A stretch of DNA of 64,000 nucleotides from Blastomyces gilchristii SLH14081. Taxonomy: Eukaryota; Ascomycota; Eurotiomycetes; Onygenales; Ajellomycetaceae. This document shows positions 24,075 through 35,800 of the stretch, one piece after another. The notes beneath the pieces were generated by a model. That model saw only the letters and a program-made list of their open reading frames with translations. It did no database searches and had not been told where the DNA came from. The translations under genes were made by a program, and so were the position numbers. The DNA is taken from contig NW_003101679.1 of NCBI RefSeq assembly GCF_000003855.2, forward strand, positions 690,417-754,416, written 5' to 3'. Positions within the stretch are counted from its first letter, which is position 1, and every line of letters begins with the position of its first letter.

Positions 24075-25408
24075 ATAATCAAGGAAATTTCACTGAACTC
24101 TTTCAAAGTCTGTAAAACAGAGCTTTGAGAAGAATTCTGAGAGCATTCAAATCATCTTCTATTAAAGCAATGAAAATTGAAGCTTCAATTCCTTCTTCTG
24201 CTATTAGATTTGAAAAGGCCTGTATGAACTATGCTTTGAGAGTTATAAAGATGAGCTCAAATTATATAATCAGAGAAAGAGTCTCTTCTTCATTTTCATC
24301 AATTAACTCTGAAAATGAACTGAATTGAAATAGATTTCTTGATTGAAATGAAAATAATTCTTCAAAGAAAATGCCTTCTCAACTGTACAGACTATACTCA
24401 CTGATTAAAAATCAATTTTCTTCTTTAAATGTTGAAAAAGTTGATCATGAGAAGTTATCTCTCTGAAGAGAAAAGCTTGAATCTCTTATAGACTTACAAA
24501 TAAGTGAACTATCTAAAGAGAAAGAATATGAACAGCATTTGAAGAGAATTTCTACAATCAATATAAAAGACTCTATTCTGATTTATTCAGATGACTTAAA
24601 AAATGAGAATTTGAATAGATTAGATGCAGACATTGCTTATACTAAAGATAATATTAATTTTATCTCAGATTTCTGAAATCTAGACTGTGAATCTGAAGTC
24701 TTTGACACTGAACTATTTACAATAGTGAAAGCTTTTAAACTTATTGAAATAAAATCTCATAAAAGAGAAAATAGTTTAAAAGAGATATGAATATTCTCTG
24801 ATAGTCAAGCTGCTTTAAAAAGACTTAGAAATAGTCAGATTTATAATGATTAAATAAATCTTGAACTGATCTTAAACTCTGTTTTAAAAATTCAAAAGAG
24901 AAAAATATCAAAGCTGATAATTCATCTGCACTGAGTTCCTGCTTATATGAATATTCATGGCAATGAATTGGCTGATTCAGCTGCAAAAAAAGGTTCAGAA
25001 CTAAGCAGATCTACTCAAAAAATTATGTCCTGGTCTTTTATAAAGAGAAAAATAAAAGAATCTTGTTTAGACAAGTGAAATGAAAGCTGACAGAAACAAA
25101 AGAAGAGTATACATTATTCAAGATTTGAAACAAAACTCAAGTGAAAATCTTGTTCAATAGAATGCTCATTCTGCAATGCAAATGAGAATTCTGAGCATAT
25201 TGTAATGCACTGTGCATTATACAATAGTCTCAGAGTCAGATTGAAAGAGAAGTATAATCTAAATTAATTAAATATAAGATTCTTATTCTTAACTGAGACA
25301 GGAATTAAATACTTAATAGACTTTCTATCAGAAACTCAAGCAGCTACAAGAAAATGACTGAATTCAGAAATATCTGAATATGAAGAGAAGGAAATTAATC
25401 AGATATAG
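24075..25408 (+). pseudogene. LINE ORF2 fragment (RNase H and CCHC end)
   Basis: One 67-codon open run (24,125-24,328) is part of a longer frame matching 28,749-30,134. RNase H residues are visible as IYSD (near 24,585) and FSDSQA (near 24,798), and the last motif HGNELADSA is intact near 24,960. TGA replaces TGG at several sites, and a deletion at about 25,155 removes the segment before CCHC. Not functional. Confidence 0.7.
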
Positions 25409-25789
25409 TCTGTTAAAACAGCTATATACTATCTTTTGAGAATTTGTTTCATTACAGTCTCTCTTTATTTTACTTTATTTTTTCCTTTCTATTCTTTTCT
25501 ATCTATCTATTTAATGTGTCTATCTTTAAGACTGTGTTCTCTTTTCTTTTGTCATGATATTGTCAAATGATTTCAAAGTATCAGAAGATGTTAAAACACT
25601 GTAATTTGTAAACAGTTTTTGTATTCTGAGCTGAAATTTTCTGATTTTGCAAATCTGAAATTGATGAATGTATGATAGTTCTCTTTATAGATATAGGAAA
25701 AACCCTGAGAACTTTTAATTCTCAGGTAGATGTCATAGTCTCTGACTGTATACATCTATAATTGAAGAATAATAATAATAATAATAATA
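24075..25789 (+). mobile_element. 5'-truncated LINE copy with internal deletion
   Basis: Flanked by a 12-bp duplication ATTAAAAGTATA (24,063-24,074 and 25,790-25,801) inside A3 pol. It starts in the linker after RT, runs through RNase H to the stop at 25,406-25,408, then the 3' UTR hairpin (25,704-25,726, one mismatch) and (AAT)n. About 120 bp present in the 28-30 kb copy are missing at about 25,155, where TTCAAT-like repeats meet. Confidence 0.85.
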
Positions 25790-25801
25790 ATTAAAAGTAT
25801 A

Positions 25802-27955
25802 AAATATCTAGACTTTATCATAGAAGCTGATAAGAAGATTCAAATGAATTCTGAGAAGGTCTCTGCTATTCTTGAATGAGAGATCTCATACACTGTGAAA
25901 GAAGTACAAAACTTTATCAGATTTGCTAACTTCTATCAGTAATTTATATAAAACTTCTCAGATATTATAAGAATACTTACAGAACTCACTAAGAAGAACT
26001 CAGTATTTCAATAGTCAGCAGACACTGAAGCTATATTTACACAGATAAAGAAGATGTTTATTAATATCTCTCTGTTAATAATATTCAATTCTGATCATAT
26101 GATAGTTGTTAAAGCTAATTTCTCTGACTATATTACAGAAGAAGCTATATTGTAATATGATAATGAAGATGTCTTATAATCATGTGTCTTATGTCTAAGA
26201 AACTGAGTTCTGCTGAATGCAACTATGAGATCTATAATAAGAAACTTCTCATAATTATACACTGTCTAGAAGAATGAGACTCTGAACTGTGAAATATCTT
26301 CAAATTTGAGATAATCACAGATTATAAGAATCTCAAGCATTTCATAATGATCCGTAAGCTTACTGAACATCAGATGCAATGATCTGAGTTATTAAGTCAT
26401 TTTCACTTCACTATACACTACTATCTCAGCAGTCAGAACTCAATGATAGATACTCTCTTATAATAACAGTAAGATATGCCTTTTGATGTAACAGATATCT
26501 GTTGAATGAACTGAGAACACTGACTTCTAGATTTAAAAATATTAGTTGATTAAGATGAAACAACTCATGACACTATACATGCTTCTCTGATTAGAACATC
26601 TTCTCTCTAAACTGTCACTGACACTGACACTGATATTAACACTAATATTAACACTAATATCTCAACTTCTTCTAAGTCTACACTGAATGAATTATGACAT
26701 ATAACAGCTCAAACTGATGAACTTCTCTAAGTGCTCACTAAAGCAGTATATTAAGAAGCACTCTGATTCTCTTCAGAACTACATATAAGAACTAACATCT
26801 CAGAATACTCAATCAATGATAATAACACTCTATAATTTTATAAATAACACTGAGTTCTTCACTCTAAACTCTTACACACTCAGATAATACAAGAGATGCA
26901 TGACTTGTATATAATCAGTCACTCAGATTATGAATAATTATACTGAATAATCTCTTAAGAGTTCTACTGATCTGAGATATTAAATAGTATTAGATGTTTT
27001 ATTTAAAACTGCAATCATTATTCTTTCATTATCTTGTGAAAGAACTGTAGAAAAGATCTACTGAAATTACTTAATATTTCTGATAGAATCTGATAAGATG
27101 TAGTAATTAACTTCACTATTAATCTCTCTGAGAGTAAGAGTTGTAGAAATATTCTGATCATTATAAACTGATTGAGCAAAGATATAATATTAAAATCTTA
27201 TAATAAGATAAATACTGAACAAGTCACTGAAGTCTTTCTACAGAGTCTGTTTTATCAGATACATGAATTACTGAGATCTATAGTCTCAGATCAGAGTTGT
27301 CAATTCATAAGTACTCTCTGAACAAGAATCTGTCAAGTTCTCAAGATTATATATTATTTGTCAACTGTCTATCACTCTGAGATCAATGATATATCAGAAT
27401 AAATAATTCAGACTGTAAAGAACTATCTGTGTAAGTTCTATAATTATTTATAGAATGATTGATATGATCTTCTTCTACATGCAGAGATCACTATCAATGA
27501 ACAAGATATCATTTCAATAGATATAAGCTCATTCTTTCTTGCATATGATTATTACATGAAAGTGTTGAATCTTCTAGAGATTACACAGTTCACACTGAAT
27601 CTTCACAGTTCAATTCAGATTACTGATAATATAGTAATGAAGCTCTGAGATGTCTGTGACTGAGCAGAAGTCTTCATAACAAGTGTTAAACAAGATTAAG
27701 AAGATCAAATCAATGTTTATCAAGATCTCACTGAATAATATAAAATAGAAGATCTGATGTGATTAAATCTTAAGAATATACAGATCACACATTCATCTTG
27801 TATACTAGATTATCATTATATTAAGTATAAAGTGATAGAAGTTCTAGAGAGTCATAACTATCATCTTGACATATTATCAGAGATTTATAATATCTTTTAT
27901 ACAAACTTACTCTGCTGTGCTGTCACTGATCTATTCTCTTCTCAACTGACTCAGT
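25802..27955 (+). pseudogene. pol remnant of A3 (end of RT, RNase H, integrase, GPY/F)
   Basis: Continues A1-like pol from about position 1,915: end of RT, RNase H (near 26,100-26,400), then the integrase zinc finger and core (near 26,880-27,450), and GPY/F-like KYKVIEVLESHNY at 27,826-27,860. Stops are mostly TGA and TAA. It breaks off at 27,955, before the 3' LTR. Confidence 0.75.
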
Positions 27956-30134
27956 TGTTCATGATATTCAAATAGCAAAGCATGAAGGTCTGGTCTCAAC
28001 TGCAGTTTTTATTGACATAAAAGAAGCATTTGATCATGTTTCAAAGTCAAAGTTAATTCAGACTTTGAAGATGTTAAAACTGCCACTTTCTCTAATAAAA
28101 TGAGTTAACTGTTTTATATCTAAAAGAATCATACAACTTTGCTTTGATGGAATGAAATAAGACAAGACTGAGATAAAAATAGAAGTATCACAAGGATCTC
28201 CAATCTCACCTATTTTATTTGCAATATACACTGCATATCTATTCAAAAATAGAAATATGAGAATAGTGCAATCTCTGAGTTATGTGGATGATATTGGTCT
28301 AGTCTACAGCTCAAAAACTATCAAAGAGAATTTGAAAGTGATTGAAGAAGCTGCAAAGGAAATCTTTATTAGAGCAGATATTAATCAAATTCAATTTGAT
28401 ATGAATAAAACTGAGTTAATTCATTTCTTTCCTAGATTCAATGAGAAAGAACTATCTCTAACTCTTTTAAATAGAGAGATTAAACCCAGTGTAAATGTCA
28501 AATGATTGAGAGTATGGTTAAACTTCAAGTTGAATTTTAAATATCACATTCAACAAAGAACTGTCAAGGCAGAAAGGCTATTGAACAACATAATCAGACT
28601 ATCAAATACAGAGAGAGGTCTATCCTTCCAGGCTATGAGACAGTTATATATAGCCTGTATTACATCAGTAGCTGATTATGAAGTTCAAGTTTGGTGAAAT
28701 AATCAAGGGAACTTCACTGAACTCTTTCAAAGTCTGCAAAACAGAGTCTTGAGAAGAATTCTAGAAGCATTTAAATCATCTTCTATTAAAGCAATGAAAA
28801 TTAAAGCTTCAATTCTCTCTCCTGCTATTAGATTTGAAGAGGCCTGTATGAACTATGCACTGAGAGTTATAAAGATGAGCTCAAATCATATAATCAGAGA
28901 AAGAGTCTCTTCTTCATTTCCATCAATTAACTCTGGAAATGAACTGGATTGAAATAGATTTCTTGATTGAAATGAAAATGATTCTTCAAAGAAAATGCCT
29001 TCTCAACTTTACAGACTATGCTCTCTGATTAAAAATCAATTTTCTTCTTTAAATGTTGAAAAAGTGGATCATGAGAAGTTATCTCTCTGGAGAGAAAAGC
29101 TTGAATCTCTTATAGACTTATAAATAAGTGAACTATCAAAAGAGAAAGAATATGAACAGCATTTGAAGAGAATTTCTACAATCAATATAAAAGACTCCAT
29201 TCTGATTTATTCAGATGGCTTAAAAAATGAGAACCTGAATAGATTAGATGCAGGCATTGCTTATACTGAAGATAATATCAATTTTATCTCAGATTTCTGA
29301 AATCTAGGCTGTGAATCTGAAGTCTTTGATGCTGAACTATTTGCAATAGTGAAAGCTTTCAAACTCATAGAAATAAAATCTCATAAAAGAGGACATAGTT
29401 TGAAAGAGGCATGAATATTCTCTGATAGTCAAGCTGCTTTAAAAAGACTTAGAAGTAGTCAGATTCATAATGATCAAATGAATCTTGAACTGATCTTAAA
29501 CTCTGTTTTAAAAATTCAAAAGAGAGAAATATCAAAGCTGAGAATTCATCTGCACTGGGTTCCTACTCATATGAATATTCATGGCAATGAATTGGCTGAT
29601 TCAGCTGTAAAAAAGGGTGCAGAATTAAGCAGATCTATTCAAAAAATTGTGTCCTGGTCTTTTATAAAGAGAAAAATAAAAGAATCTTGTTTAGACAAGT
29701 GAAATGAAAGCTGGCAGAAACAAAAGAAGAGTATACATTATTCAAGATTTGAAACAAAACCCAAGTGGAAATCTTATTCAATTAAATGTAAAAAGAAAAT
29801 ATTCTCATCTATAATACAGCTGAAACTAGGACATGGCTATTTCAAATCTTATATACAAAGATTTGATGATAGATTTGACTCAATAGAATGCTCATTCTGC
29901 AATACAAATGAGAATCCTGAGCATATTATAATGCACTGTGCATTATACAATAGTCTCAGAGCCAGATTGAAAGAGAAGTATGATCTAAATCAATTAAATA
30001 TGAGATTCTTATTCTCAACTGAGACAGGAATTAAATACTTAATAGACTTTCTATCAGAAACTCAAGCAGCTACAAGAAAATGGCTAAATTCAGAATTATC
30101 TGAATATGAAGAGAAGGAAATCAATCAGATATAG
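27956..30134 (+). pseudogene. LINE ORF2: partial RT, RNase H, CCHC
   Basis: One frame with only scattered stops, mainly TGA at Trp positions (for example 28,504). RT motifs are FIDIKEAFD near 28,010, SQGSPISPILF near 28,190 and the active site SYVDDIGLVY near 28,275, with both Asp intact. RNase H follows: IYSDG (near 29,205, normally YTDGS), AELFAIV (near 29,333), FSDSQAAL (near 29,429) and HGNELADSA (near 29,580). The C-terminal CSFCNTNENPEHIIMHC (near 29,890) is a CCHC motif. The ORF would copy LINE RNA at the target site. It lacks the N-terminal endonuclease and ORF1, and it is dead by nonsense changes. Confidence 0.85.
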
Positions 30135-30524
30135 TCTGTTAAAACAGCTATACACTCTCTTTTAATAATTTGTTTTGTTATAGTCTCTCTTTACTTTATC
30201 TTTTTCTGTATCTTTTCCTTTCAATTTCTTTCTATCTATCTATTTAATGTGTCTATCTTTGAGACTGTGTTCTTTCTCTCTTTTCTTTTGTCATGATATT
30301 GTCAAATGATTTCAAAGTATCAAAAGATGTTAAAACACTGCAATTTGTAAACAGTTTTTGTATTCTGAGCTGGAATTTTCTGATTTTGTATATCTGAAAT
30401 TGATGAATGTACAATAGTTAACTTTACAGACATAGAAAAAACCCTGAGAACTAAAGTTCTCAGGTAGATGTCATAGTCTCTGACTGCATACATCTATAAT
30501 TGAAGAATAATAATAATAATAATA
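27956..30524 (+). mobile_element. Best-preserved LINE copy (RT, RNase H, CCHC), 5'-truncated
   Basis: Starts within RT and ends with the hairpin (30,443-30,464) and (AAT)n tail. The order RT, RNase H, C-terminal CCHC fits the I/Tad-like group of fungal LINEs. Unlike the other copies it has no visible target duplication: the left flank is A3 pol and the right flank is a truncated LTR of element C. This is the least mutated LINE copy. Confidence 0.85.
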
Positions 30525-30525
30525 A

Positions 30526-30632
30526 AGCTTGCTATTTAAGCAAGATAGTCAAGCTCACTTATACAGCTTCTCAAACAACTATTTCTATATAATATCACTG
30601 ACTAGTCACTGCTTCAGTTTTATCATATTACA
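30526..30632 (+). repeat. Remnant of 5' LTR of C
   Basis: AAGCTTGCTATTTAAGC to CATATTACA, matching 37,959-38,066 with C-to-T differences. The upstream part is missing, replaced directly by the LINE tail. Confidence 0.75.
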
Positions 30633-30821
30633 ATTTGAATCACTTAATCTGATTATAAGTTTGAATCAGTTCAGCTCTAACAGACTGATATAATCTTATA
30701 CACTTATACTGAAACTGATTCAATCTCACTCTCTGAGAAAAACTCTACATCATTCTCTAGAGTATGTACATCTCTATCTCAGCAGAAATCTGAGATTTCT
30801 GAACCTGCTGTACATTTTAAT

Positions 30822-31740
30822 ATGAGCTCTTCAACTGCTTTATCACTGCCACAGTCTCTATACATCTACATCTATTATGAAGATAGAGAGATTAAGATTA
30901 AAGATTCTCTGAGATATAAGAAAAAAATATTATCTGAATTTCATAGCTTTATTTGTATTCTTGAACAGAAATTCCACCTTAATCTGAGTCAGTATAATAC
31001 TCATGAGATATAAGTAATATACATTACTAATCTTCTTGAAGACATCTCTGTGACTACTTAAGTTATTAAGAAGAGAGAGCTTGAGTATACTAATACTGTA
31101 ATAACTTAAGAAGAATTCAAGAACTTTCTACTGAATTAAATTGAAGATTACTGTAATTATAACTTCATAGTAGTACAGCAGTTCAACTTATTATATTAAT
31201 AAGATAATAAGAATTCTTTCAATTTCAATATAAGATTTAAAGAATATTAAAAGAAATTGACTGATAATTTAAATTAATTAAAAACATAGCTTTATCTCAT
31301 GAAGCTGACTTATAAGATGTAGATAATAATATCACAGTATCAGAGTTCATTAATCAATTACACTGAGCTTGTTAATCTGACTTCTCAGATCTATTTAAAT
31401 AATCAATTCTTTAAGAAAAAGATTAATAAGACTTCTTCTAAGTAATCAATGACAGAATCTAAACAGTGCTGTGATAGCTTCAGTGTAGAGAAAGTAAAGA
31501 AGAATTCTAAGTATTCTAATTCTTCACTCACTGTGAAGAAATGTTAAAAAAGATTTAATAAAGATCTCTATTTTAACTGTAGAGCTGATGAACATTATAT
31601 CAGTAATTATAAGAAGCTGAAGAAGAGAAGAAACTGAGAAGATATCTTTTTAAAGTTAACTTCTCTTCTAGCAAATGTATCTGTGAAAGATAAAGAAGAG
31701 AAAGAAATAAAGAATTAATAATTCTTATATCTCTGAGTTT
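30822..31740 (+). pseudogene. gag remnant of C
   Basis: It opens with ATG at 30,822 and a 63-codon run that matches no other part of the window. It then continues past stops to a knuckle-like end (FNCRADEHYISNY near 31,575-31,610), where the usual second and third Cys are lost. Lys-rich linkers surround it. By position and composition it is the gag of element C. Confidence 0.6.
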
Positions 31741-31766
31741 ATATTATAATTACAATGCATACTCTG

Positions 31767-31930
31767 TATTCTGGGCTGGAATTTTCTGATTTTGCATATC
31801 TGAAATTGATGAATGTACAATAGTTAACTTTACAGACATAGAAAAAACCCTGAGAACTAAAGTTCTCAGGTAGATGTCATAGTCTCTGACTGCATACATC
31901 TATAATTGAAGAATAATAATAATAATAATA
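31767..31930 (+). mobile_element. 164-bp LINE 3' tail
   Basis: Only the last part of the LINE 3' UTR, including the perfect hairpin (31,849-31,870) and (AAT)n. It is flanked by the 15-bp duplication ACAATGCATACTCTG (31,752-31,766 and 31,931-31,945). An extreme 5' truncation. Confidence 0.9.
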
Positions 31931-31945
31931 ACAATGCATACTCTG

Positions 31946-34900
31946 AATGAGAAGATATCAGTGAGATACCTACTTGACTTTAAGATAAATATTAACTTCA
32001 TATTCTATTTCTTTTCTTTAATAAAGAGTTGAAAGAAGATAGATCTGTCAGATCATATGAAATTTACTGATAAAATAAAATGTCATTATTTTAACATAAT
32101 TCAAGTGAAGTATGTGATCACAGACTTAGAAGAAATTTTCAAGAAGAGCAGTCTGCTTCTTCACACAGTTAACATCATAGATGAGAATATTATTCTAGAT
32201 CTTCTGTAATTGAGAGAAAACAATTCTCTCATTAACTGAGTTATTCAGATGTGACAGTACTATCTCACTGATGAAGAGACAGTAATAGAGAAATCTGAAG
32301 AGTTTCATCAGAAGAATCTTAAGAAAAAGATAGAGTTGATATACTGTATAGTAGATGATTAAGACTTGAGAACAGATGAAGAAGTCATCACTCTCACTGC
32401 AAGATTAGTAGCAGTATCTGTTATTGAAGATAGATATATATAATATCTCTTTACAGATTATAAGAATGTCTTTTTAGAAAGAGAAGCAGCAAAGTTTTCT
32501 GATATCAAGATATAATATAAGATTTATCTTGAAGACAGTGTAACAACACTGTACAGACTTCTTTACAACTTGTCTGTAAAGAAATTGAACATTCTGTATA
32601 AATATCTTGAGAAAGTGTAATTCAAGAACTGAATATACTTATTAAAAAGTCTGACAGAGATGTCTATACTCTTTGTACTCAAGATGAACAGTAGACTATG
32701 TCTATACATAGACTACAGAGGTCTTAATAAGATGATAGTTAAGAATTGCTATTCACTATCATTAATTAATGAGATAATCAATTGATTATCTGAAGCAAAG
32801 ATGTTCTCAAAGATTGATATACAGAATATCTATCATAGAATCAGAGTTAACAAAGATGATATTTGAAAAATGACTTTTCATATTAAGTACAGTAATTTTA
32901 AATATCTTGTTTTATCTTTTAGTCTTTATAATGCTTCAGTCATCTTTCAGACCTATATAAATGAGATGCTGTGAGGCCTTGTCAACATCTTCTATATAGT
33001 ATACTTGAATGACATTCTAATCTTCTCAAAAACAGAGAAAGAACATGATACTTATATTCAAGAAGTGTTGAGTCACTTGAGACAGCATTAACTCTATACA
33101 AATACTGAAAAATACTCATTCTACATGCAGGAGATTGATTTCTTAGATTATATTATTGAGATGAATGACATTTCAATGAACAGAAGCTGAGTCTTCATCA
33201 TTGAGAACTGATCAGTGTCATGAATGTACTGTGAGATGTAGATGTTTCTAGAATTTACAAATTTCTACAGATAATTCATCTATACATATTCACAGATTAC
33301 TGTTTCTCTTACAGATCTGTTAAAGAGAAGTGTGAAAGACAGAAAAATAGAACTGTTTATTCTCACTCAAGACACTGTACAGATGTTTGCAGAATTGAAA
33401 TAAGCTTTTACAGATGTCATAATACTAAATCACTTTAATCTTAACTTACTCAGTCAGTGTGAGACTGATATATCTGAGAATGAAGTCTGTGAAATCTTTT
33501 CACAGTTGATACTGAAGATCTTTCAACATTGAAAGAATTAGAGAATAATTACTTCTGAGAATATAGATAATAAATTGTCTGTGAGAGAAGACTTTTTCAC
33601 AGAGTCTATAAGATACTGTGAATAGAGATCAGTGACTTTCTTCTCTAAGAAGTTATCACTCACATAGAGAAGATATGATACTCATAATCAGAAAATGTTA
33701 GTAATTGTCAAATTCTTTAAGATCTGATGATATTATCTTCAGAGTAGTAAGTACTCAGTGCAAGTTCTCTCTAATTATATAAATCTGCATTACTTCTTGA
33801 CAATAAAGAGCTTGACAGAATATTAAGTCAGATGAGCAGAGCTGCTTTCAGAGTATAATTTCTATATCTAATACTGTTCAGATCAGCTTAACTCTGCTGA
33901 TACACTATTTAAACAGTCTGATTATAATATCATTAATATGAAGAAGAATTCTATAAAAGAACCTCTGTCATCACTGTAGAAGAAGCTGGCTGCAGAGGGT
34001 TAAGATTCTCTGAAGCTCAGAAACAGCACTGATAAAACAGCTATATAACTTAGTATAGAAGGTGAAAGAAAACCTGAGTCTCTGTAGAGAACTGATACTG
34101 AAGATCATAAGCTTCTTATATCATATTTTACAATCATTGAATTAATAAAGAATAAAATATTCTACAACCTTTCAATCTAACTACTTTTAAAATTCATTAA
34201 TAAGTTATAGAAGAGAGATATCTCTACTGCAGCTTGAATTCAGAAGTTGAAGAAGAAAGAATTCAGTTTAAACTTGAAAGAGACAGACTCTGAGCAGAAC
34301 AGTACTGCTAAGAAATTAAGTCACTGATAACTAGAAGAATGTGAACTTCTACTGCTGAATGATTCAGTCTTTATTCCTTGTAGTAGAATGATGCATCAGA
34401 AGTTATTGAGAATTCATCATAATAATTCTCATATAAGATACTTCAGATTAGAGAAGACTGAGAAGCTTCTAAAATGTAAATATATTTAAGAAAAGCTTCA
34501 GACAGATATCAAAGAGTATATTAAGACTTACAATATCTATCAAAGAATAAAGATCTCACAGTATAAGCAATACAGTGAGTTAGTATCACTGTCTGTTTCA
34601 AAGAGCTTATAACAGAATCTATTAATGAATTTCATAGTTAATCTACTGAAGTTGATAAGAGTCAAAGAATATGACTTAATTTTAATCATTATTGACTGCT
34701 TCATGAAGATAGTCAGATATATTCCTACTTATAAAAAGATTAAAGCCTTTGAATTAACTAATCTGTTTTTAGATATTATTATTTATAATCACAGTGCTTT
34801 GAAATCATTGATAACAGATTAAGAATTTCTCTTCATCAGCAAATACTGATCAGCTTTTTACTATCATCTTATAATAAGACATCTTCTCAGTATTACATTT

Positions 34901-35800
34901 CATTCACAGACAGATAATCAGACTGAATATCAGAATCAGATACTAGAACAGCATCTTTAAGTGTTCTATTTATATTATTAGAATGATTAACTCAAACATC
35001 TTCTAATCACTGAATTTATATATAACAATGCAAAGAATGCAATCTTAAAGATATCTTCTTTCTATACTTATTATAAATATAATTCTTTATTATTCAGTGA
35101 CATCATGAATAACATTTCAAAGAGAGAAATAGATAGTTAGAATATTAAATAGATACAGAGAATAGAGTATCTCTCAATATCAGAAGTAAAAGTAAGATTG
35201 AAACTTTTAAATAAAATTCATGAGAAGGCAGTGAAAAGCATTCATCATACTCAGAAGTGATAGATAGAATACTATAATTAAAAACATCTTTCAATAAAGT
35301 TCTTAATAGAGAATTAAGTACTACTTTCAGCAAAGAATATCAAGATAATAAGATTATATAAGAAGCTCAGTGAGTGATGACTAGAACCTTTCTTAGTAAC
35401 AAGAGTGATAAGTAAGCAGACATATAAGTTGAAATTACTTACAGAATTGAAATCAATTCATTCTGTTTTTCACATTTTCTATTTAAAGCTCTATAAGTAA
35501 TACTCTGAAGCAGAGCTGTCTCAGCTGAATAATATCAAGATTAAGAGTAATACTGAATATCTTATGAAGAAAATATTGAATAAGTAAATATATTACAGCA
35601 AGCTTCAATATCTTGTGAAATAAGAAGATTATTTATTATCAGAGAATTTATGAGAATCACTTGAGCATTTGAAAAATGCTGAGAAAGAGATTATAAGCTA
35701 TGAGATAACTAGTAGAGATTATTCTGTTATATATCAGAGATATTGAGTAAGAAATACTGCTTAAGACTTCTCATTTTTCTTAAAGAGTTTTTTTTAGAGA
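31946..35800 (+). pseudogene. pol remnant of C: RT, RNase H, integrase, chromodomain
   Basis: The frame, read through TGA/TAA stops, gives RT motifs SILFVLK (near 32,675) and the active site YLND (33,002-33,013, normally YLDD), then RNase H (near 33,430-33,780). Integrase follows, with its core near 34,625-34,820 (LILIIIDCFMKI) and 34,820-34,960 (TDNQTEYQNQ, the conserved (T)DGQTE region). The C-terminus (near 35,530-35,700) is a chromodomain, recognisable as LQYLVKWEDY...SENLWESLEHL. The chromodomain is thought to direct integration to silent chromatin in this clade. Not functional. Confidence 0.85.

Larger units (their letters stand above)
8101..27955 (+). mobile_element. Ty3/gypsy copy A3, split by nested insertions
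   Basis: Family-A leader and gag at about 8,100-10,164 continue exactly across B1 at 20,100, with the duplicated ATCAG on both sides. The element then continues across a chimeric LINE (resumes 23,308) and another LINE (resumes 25,802) to 27,955, where it breaks in the GPY/F-to-3' end region and a LINE follows. A SINE (8,404-9,290) and the MITE inside it interrupt the leader. Removing the inserts gives a co-linear family-A element without visible LTRs. This is the oldest layer of the left nest. Confidence 0.8.
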
